A stretch of 8,357 nucleotides of DNA. It comes from Verrucomicrobiota bacterium (GTDB lineage Bacteria; Verrucomicrobiota; Verrucomicrobiia; Limisphaerales; UBA1100). The stretch is taken from contig JAPKDK010000118.1 in assembly GCA_028872645.1 (NCBI GenBank), positions 1 through 8,357 on the forward strand, written 5' to 3'. The position numbers were made by a program, and so were the translations under genes. Shown here piece after piece: positions 5,157-8,357 of the stretch; position 1 is the first letter of the stretch; the number at the start of each line of letters is the position of its first letter. The notes beneath the pieces are model-generated. The model did no database searches. It had not been told where the DNA came from and worked only from the letters and a program-made list of their open reading frames with translations.

Positions 5157-6790
5157 TTCCACTCCGGCTTGTGAATGTGTGCGCGAATGCGCCAGTAGAA
5201 CAGCCCCACGGTAAGGAGCGCGATGGCGGCGGTAGAGAAGAAAATTTCCTGCGACCCCACGCCCAGTTGGCGCATCAGGAAAAACAACCCCGTGCCGAAG
5301 ATTTCCAACACTGCATCGATGGCGTTGGACGCGCCAATGTATTGCCCGCGCGAATCGGGTGGTGAAAGTTTTTGAATCAGCGCCTGCAGCGGAATCACAT
5401 ACAACCCCGCACACACGCCCACGATAAAGAGATACCCCACCACCCGCCAAATATCCGCCTTGCGTGCCTCCACCGCCGTGGCCACGAGGCCGGTAGGTTT
5501 GCCATCGCGCTGCAACTCATAGTAGCCGACGGTTTTCTTTTGATCATCGATTTTGCGCGCCACCTTCTTTTTGTTATCAAACGTATCAAGGTACGCCGAC
5601 GAAATCACCATCGCCCCCACTTCACCGTTTTCCACCCGCTTCAATCGATCGCCCAGCGAAATGCCCTCGCGCTTAAATTTCAAGTCCGGCCGCAACTCCG
5701 CAAGCCGATCCTCCGCGCGATCCAAATAATGACTCACCGTGATTCCATTGGGTAATCCGTCCAACCCCTTCTCCCCCATTGCGGTGTCGGCGCGATGGAT
5801 CACCATGTAACTCGAAGGCGCCCACGCCAGTAATAGGCTCGCCACCACCAAGCCGATCGCGCCCGCCGGAATCAATCGCGGCTGAATCCCGTTGCGCGAA
5901 ATCAACCCCGCTGAGATGCTGCCCACCCCGATGGCCACGCCGATGGTTCCCAAGAGATAAACGCCCACCTTGGTTTCCGGCAGGCCCAGCACCACGGTGT
6001 AATCCGCCAGAATCAAAAGGAACATAAACGCCAACATCCCAAACCCCGCCTTGAGCAGGCACACCGTGAAGATGGGCGAATCACTTTCGCGCATGCGACG
6101 AATAGTACGCAGATGCGGAGCAAAAAACTCCCACTTCACTTTCAGATTCTCGGCGCTGGCCTTGAGCTTGGGCATTGCCAGTGCGGCGAACAGCCCCACG
6201 ATAGCCACGCCCAAGAGCGCCACGCCCGGCAACCAAATTAACCCTGCCGGTGCCACAGCGCCTTCCGGGCCGCGATAGGCTTCATAAATCGCCCCCGCCA
6301 CCAACGTCGCCGCGATGACGGCCACGTTGGTCAGCATGTTGATGATGCCATTGGCCATGCTGATTTTTGAAGTATCCACCAGCTCCGGAATCACCCCGTA
6401 CTTGGCCGGGCCAAAGAACGCGCTTTGCGTTCCCAATAAAAACATCGCCAACAGGCACAGATAAACGTTGTTAAAATAGAAGCCCGCGAACGCTGCCATC
6501 ACGATGAGAAATTCCGCCTGCTTCACGCGCACGGCGACAAGTTGTTTGCTGTACCGATCACACAACTGCCCCGCCACGGCGGAGAACAGTAAAAATGGAA
6601 GCGCCAACACCGCCGCCACGTAGCTTTGGCCGCCATCGCCCAGTGTGCTGTTCCAAATGCCCGCCGCCGCCAAGCCGAAGGTGAGCACTTGCTTGAGGAG
6701 GTAATCATTACCCGCACCAAGGAATTGCGTGACCACCAAGGACAAAAATCCTTTGTTGGCCAGCTTGTGTTTGGGCGTTGCTTCGCTCAT
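5153..6790 (-). CDS. LplT-type MFS transporter with large extra domain
   Basis: A 545-residue inner-membrane transporter. TQFLGAGNDYLLKQVLTF at the first membrane segment (about residues 20-38), the MFS loop motif GQLCDRYSKQ (74-83) and QSAFFGPAKYGVIPEL (122-137) match the lysophospholipid transporter LplT and the MFS part of Aas-like fusions. LplT itself is about 400 residues; the excess is mainly a hydrophilic insertion at about 327-448 between two membrane segments in the C-terminal half, which I do not recognise. The C-terminal part resumes with hydrophobic segments (449-470, 515-532). It lies 79 bases downstream of the PlsC-like gene on the same strand, the arrangement expected for a lysophospholipid flippase and its acyltransferase. 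No Shine-Dalgarno precedes the ATG, but there is no alternative start nearby. Its stop overlaps that of the convergent phosphoesterase. Confidence 0.85.
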   Translation of the reverse strand: MSEATPKHKLANKGFLSLVVTQFLGAGNDYLLKQVLTFGLAAAGIWNSTLGDGGQSYVAAVLALPFLLFSAVAGQLCDRYSKQLVAVRVKQAEFLIVMAAFAGFYFNNVYLCLLAMFLLGTQSAFFGPAKYGVIPELVDTSKISMANGIINMLTNVAVIAATLVAGAIYEAYRGPEGAVAPAGLIWLPGVALLGVAIVGLFAALAMPKLKASAENLKVKWEFFAPHLRTIRRMRESDSPIFTVCLLKAGFGMLAFMFLLILADYTVVLGLPETKVGVYLLGTIGVAIGVGSISAGLISRNGIQPRLIPAGAIGLVVASLLLAWAPSSYMVIHRADTAMGEKGLDGLPNGITVSHYLDRAEDRLAELRPDLKFKREGISLGDRLKRVENGEVGAMVISSAYLDTFDNKKKVARKIDDQKKTVGYYELQRDGKPTGLVATAVEARKADIWRVVGYLFIVGVCAGLYVIPLQALIQKLSPPDSRGQYIGASNAIDAVLEIFGTGLFFLMRQLGVGSQEIFFSTAAIALLTVGLFYWRIRAHIHKPEWN

Positions 6791-6869
6791 CGCGGCGGCA
6801 CGTTAACGCAAGCGGCGGGGAAATGGATAATTGATTCGGCGGGAGTGATCATTGATGGAGTCGATGATT

Positions 6870-8111
6870 TCAAAACAGCTCCGCGCCGGGATGGAGATTG
6901 GTGGCGTTGAGTTCGTCCAACCCGCTTTGCACACCCTGCTCGAATTGATCCGTGAGGCTAGCCATTGCTTCGCGGGGCTTGGCGGCAGCGGCGAGTTGCT
7001 CGGAAACATCAATCGGTTCGCCCAACCGTACGCGAGCAATGCGTTCCGTATAAGGCGGGAAATCACGCGAATATAAATCTTCGCGCATTTTTTCAATCGT
7101 CTCGCCCACCCGATCGAGGCTCGGCTTTTCGCTGAGGTAATTGCCCGCGTAACTAAGAATCCGAAAAGCCAAAATCGCCTCATCCGCCCACGTGGCCGCC
7201 ACAGAATGATCAATCTCGCGCGCGGTGCTGGTTCGCACCTTGTGAATTTCTCGCCGCGCGCTACGAATGCGGTCCATCAACTCTGCTCCTGCTTTAGGTT
7301 CGATACCAATTTTATGTTCGAGCTTTTCAATGATGAGTTCCGTGGAGGCGCGCAACAGTGCCGGCAAATCATCGTAATTCGGGTTGGGCGGCAGGAATCC
7401 ACGCATCGTTAAATTCCGCCGCACCATTGCGATGCCCACGCGATGCACATTGGCCACAATATCGCCGGCAGGATCGATTTCCACTTCCAACGCCGCCGCC
7501 ATCTCCGCAAGTGTTTCCCGCAAGCTCGGCCGCGAATCGGTCACGTGCGAAACCTTAATGGAAACCGGAACGGCGAAAATACGGCCTGACTCCTTCAGCT
7601 CCTGTTGCGCCTTCATGGCAATGTATGCCGGCCCATCTAGAAACGGCGTCACGCGGTCATTCATGAAATACACATTGCCCTCCGGAAAAATCGTGAGCGC
7701 ATAACGTCCATCGATCACCGAACGCACAGCCTCCTTTAAGCTCTGCCGGTCACTGCCATCGCGATCTACGGAAAAAGCCCCCATACGCTGCATTACCCAC
7801 GCCACTTTTGCGTCACGCTCAAACACATCATACGCCGCCATAAAAAATGACCACAACCCGATTTGCCGGCACGTCTCCACCATGATTTGTGGATCACTAT
7901 GTGTGGAGTGATTGGGCAACAACAGTACGCGTGCCCCGTGTTGACTATGGACATCCAGCAACGGCCCGGCGTTTTCCACTTCCACTTTGGAAATCAAATG
8001 CCCCGGCCCCGGCAAATGACAGCGGCCATTCCACTGCTCGCCCAGCCATGCGATAAGGCGGTTGGGCTTGGGCGGAAAGTAGCGGTACGGGTTATCGGAA
8101 AACTGCAACAT
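6870..8111 (-). CDS. PlsC-family 1-acylglycerol-phosphate acyltransferase
   Basis: A 413-residue acyltransferase of the PlsC/LPLAT superfamily, which transfers acyl groups onto lysophospholipids or lysophosphatidic acid at the inner membrane. From the chosen Met the motifs are NHSTHSDPQ (catalytic H68 and D73, HX4D), GAFSVDR (111-117), FPEGN (142-146) and AVPVSIK (180-186), in the correct order and spacing. PlsC proper is about 240 residues; the remaining 170-200 residues are a mostly helical, charged C-terminal extension of unknown role. The open frame continues upstream to an ATG at 8153, but that codon lies inside an intrinsic terminator, so the ATG at 8111 is chosen. No clear Shine-Dalgarno is present. 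It is followed by the LplT-type transporter, so a role in phospholipid remodelling is likely; phosphatidic acid synthesis is the alternative. Confidence 0.87.
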   Translation of the reverse strand: MLQFSDNPYRYFPPKPNRLIAWLGEQWNGRCHLPGPGHLISKVEVENAGPLLDVHSQHGARVLLLPNHSTHSDPQIMVETCRQIGLWSFFMAAYDVFERDAKVAWVMQRMGAFSVDRDGSDRQSLKEAVRSVIDGRYALTIFPEGNVYFMNDRVTPFLDGPAYIAMKAQQELKESGRIFAVPVSIKVSHVTDSRPSLRETLAEMAAALEVEIDPAGDIVANVHRVGIAMVRRNLTMRGFLPPNPNYDDLPALLRASTELIIEKLEHKIGIEPKAGAELMDRIRSARREIHKVRTSTAREIDHSVAATWADEAILAFRILSYAGNYLSEKPSLDRVGETIEKMREDLYSRDFPPYTERIARVRLGEPIDVSEQLAAAAKPREAMASLTDQFEQGVQSGLDELNATNLHPGAELF

Positions 8112-8130
8112 GTAGACTTGCGTGACCCTA

Positions 8131-8164
8131 CAAAAAAACGGGCGATGTTTCAAGGCATCGCCCG
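8131..8164 (-). terminator. Intrinsic terminator after the isomerase gene
   Basis: On the minus strand a perfect 9-bp stem CGGGCGATG/CATCGCCCG (8164-8156 and 8147-8139) with an 8-base loop is followed by seven T (8138-8132). It lies 22 bases beyond the stop of the sugar phosphate isomerase gene, a textbook Rho-independent terminator. It ends about 20 bases before the acyltransferase start, leaving little space for a separate promoter. Confidence 0.9.
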
Positions 8165-8186
8165 CTTGAGATCGTGAATACTAAGC

Positions 8187-8357
8187 CTAACCTTTAAGCG
8201 CCTTCTGTGCGCCCTCGGCAGCCACTGCAAGGCATTCCTGTATATCAGGAATCGGATTAGCTGCATTCTCCTCATATTCGAGGCTCAATGCACCATTGGC
8301 TGGGAAACCAACCTTCTTCAGTGCCTTAAATACACCGGTCACATCCAGATGCCCCTT
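8187..8357 (-). CDS. Sugar phosphate isomerase/epimerase, C-terminal fragment
   Basis: The last 56 residues of a gene entering from the right edge. The fragment begins KGHLDVTGVFKALKKVGFPANG, then ALSLEYEENAANPIPDI, and ends with an amphipathic helix. 'G.lD...vfkaLkk.Gy.g.lslEYE.n..npipDi' is the characteristic end of xylose-isomerase-like TIM-barrel proteins (AP endonuclease family 2), which are numerous in Verrucomicrobia and Planctomycetes. The Glu in LEYE belongs to the end of the barrel, where the family has one of its metal ligands. Substrate cannot be inferred. The gene is closed by the strong terminator at 8131-8164. Confidence 0.8.
   Translation of the reverse strand, partial: KGHLDVTGVFKALKKVGFPANGALSLEYEENAANPIPDIQECLAVAAEGAQKALKG

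Noticed and set aside
6803..7213. Second minus-strand open frame of 136 codons overlapping the acyltransferase end
   Set aside because: Out-of-frame shadow of the acyltransferase; Arg/Ser/Pro-rich without motifs, while the overlapped frame retains sensible coding sequence to its stop.
8112..8153. Acyltransferase start at the upstream ATG (8153)
   Set aside because: The codon lies in the stem-loop of a strong terminator and the 14 extra residues (MKHRPFFCRVTQVY) are encoded by the terminator and its T-run.

Overview
The window reads as a chromosomal stretch from a Gram-negative-type bacterium, most plausibly of the PVC group (Verrucomicrobiota or a relative). This is inferred from gene style only: a secreted ADPRibase-Mn-like phosphoesterase, a sugar phosphate isomerase/epimerase of the kind abundant in those phyla, weak Shine-Dalgarno use in several genes, and an LplT-type transporter with a large extra domain. 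There is no rRNA, tRNA, CRISPR array, transposase or phage gene.

Left half (1-4274, all minus strand, transcribed right to left): a flotillin locus. A full-length 736-residue flotillin/YqiK-like protein (182-2392) is followed after 35 bases by the first 48 residues of a protein that looks like the large 'DNA repair ATPase' family (1-146). Upstream of the full gene lie two shorter paralogs in tandem (2745-3284 and 3484-4056). Each keeps the membrane anchor and SPFH head and stops at the same residue, just where the long coiled coil of the full protein begins. Decayed coiled-coil coding sequence is still visible behind both stops. Each of the three copies carries its own version of a related upstream leader, so the duplicated unit was leader plus gene. 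The shared scar shows the order of events: duplication of the flotillin 5' part, an in-frame 90-bp deletion between 9-bp near-identical direct repeats, a nonsense change at the junction, and then a second tandem duplication.

Middle (4057-5156): a divergent intergenic region with a good sigma-70-like promoter firing left into the outermost short flotillin and a sigma-54-like -24/-12 site firing right into a secreted ADP-ribose/CDP-alcohol diphosphatase-like metallophosphoesterase (4275-5156).

Right half (5153-8357, minus strand): the C-terminal end of a sugar phosphate isomerase/epimerase (8187-8357), a strong intrinsic terminator (8131-8164), then a PlsC-family acyltransferase (6870-8111) and an LplT-type MFS transporter (5153-6790). 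The last two probably act together in lysophospholipid uptake/flipping and acylation, as LplT and Aas do. The transporter and the metallophosphoesterase converge and share one CTAG as overlapping stop codons.

The most unusual part is the tandem flotillin family with headpiece-only paralogs; the rest is ordinary membrane-lipid and metabolic gene content.
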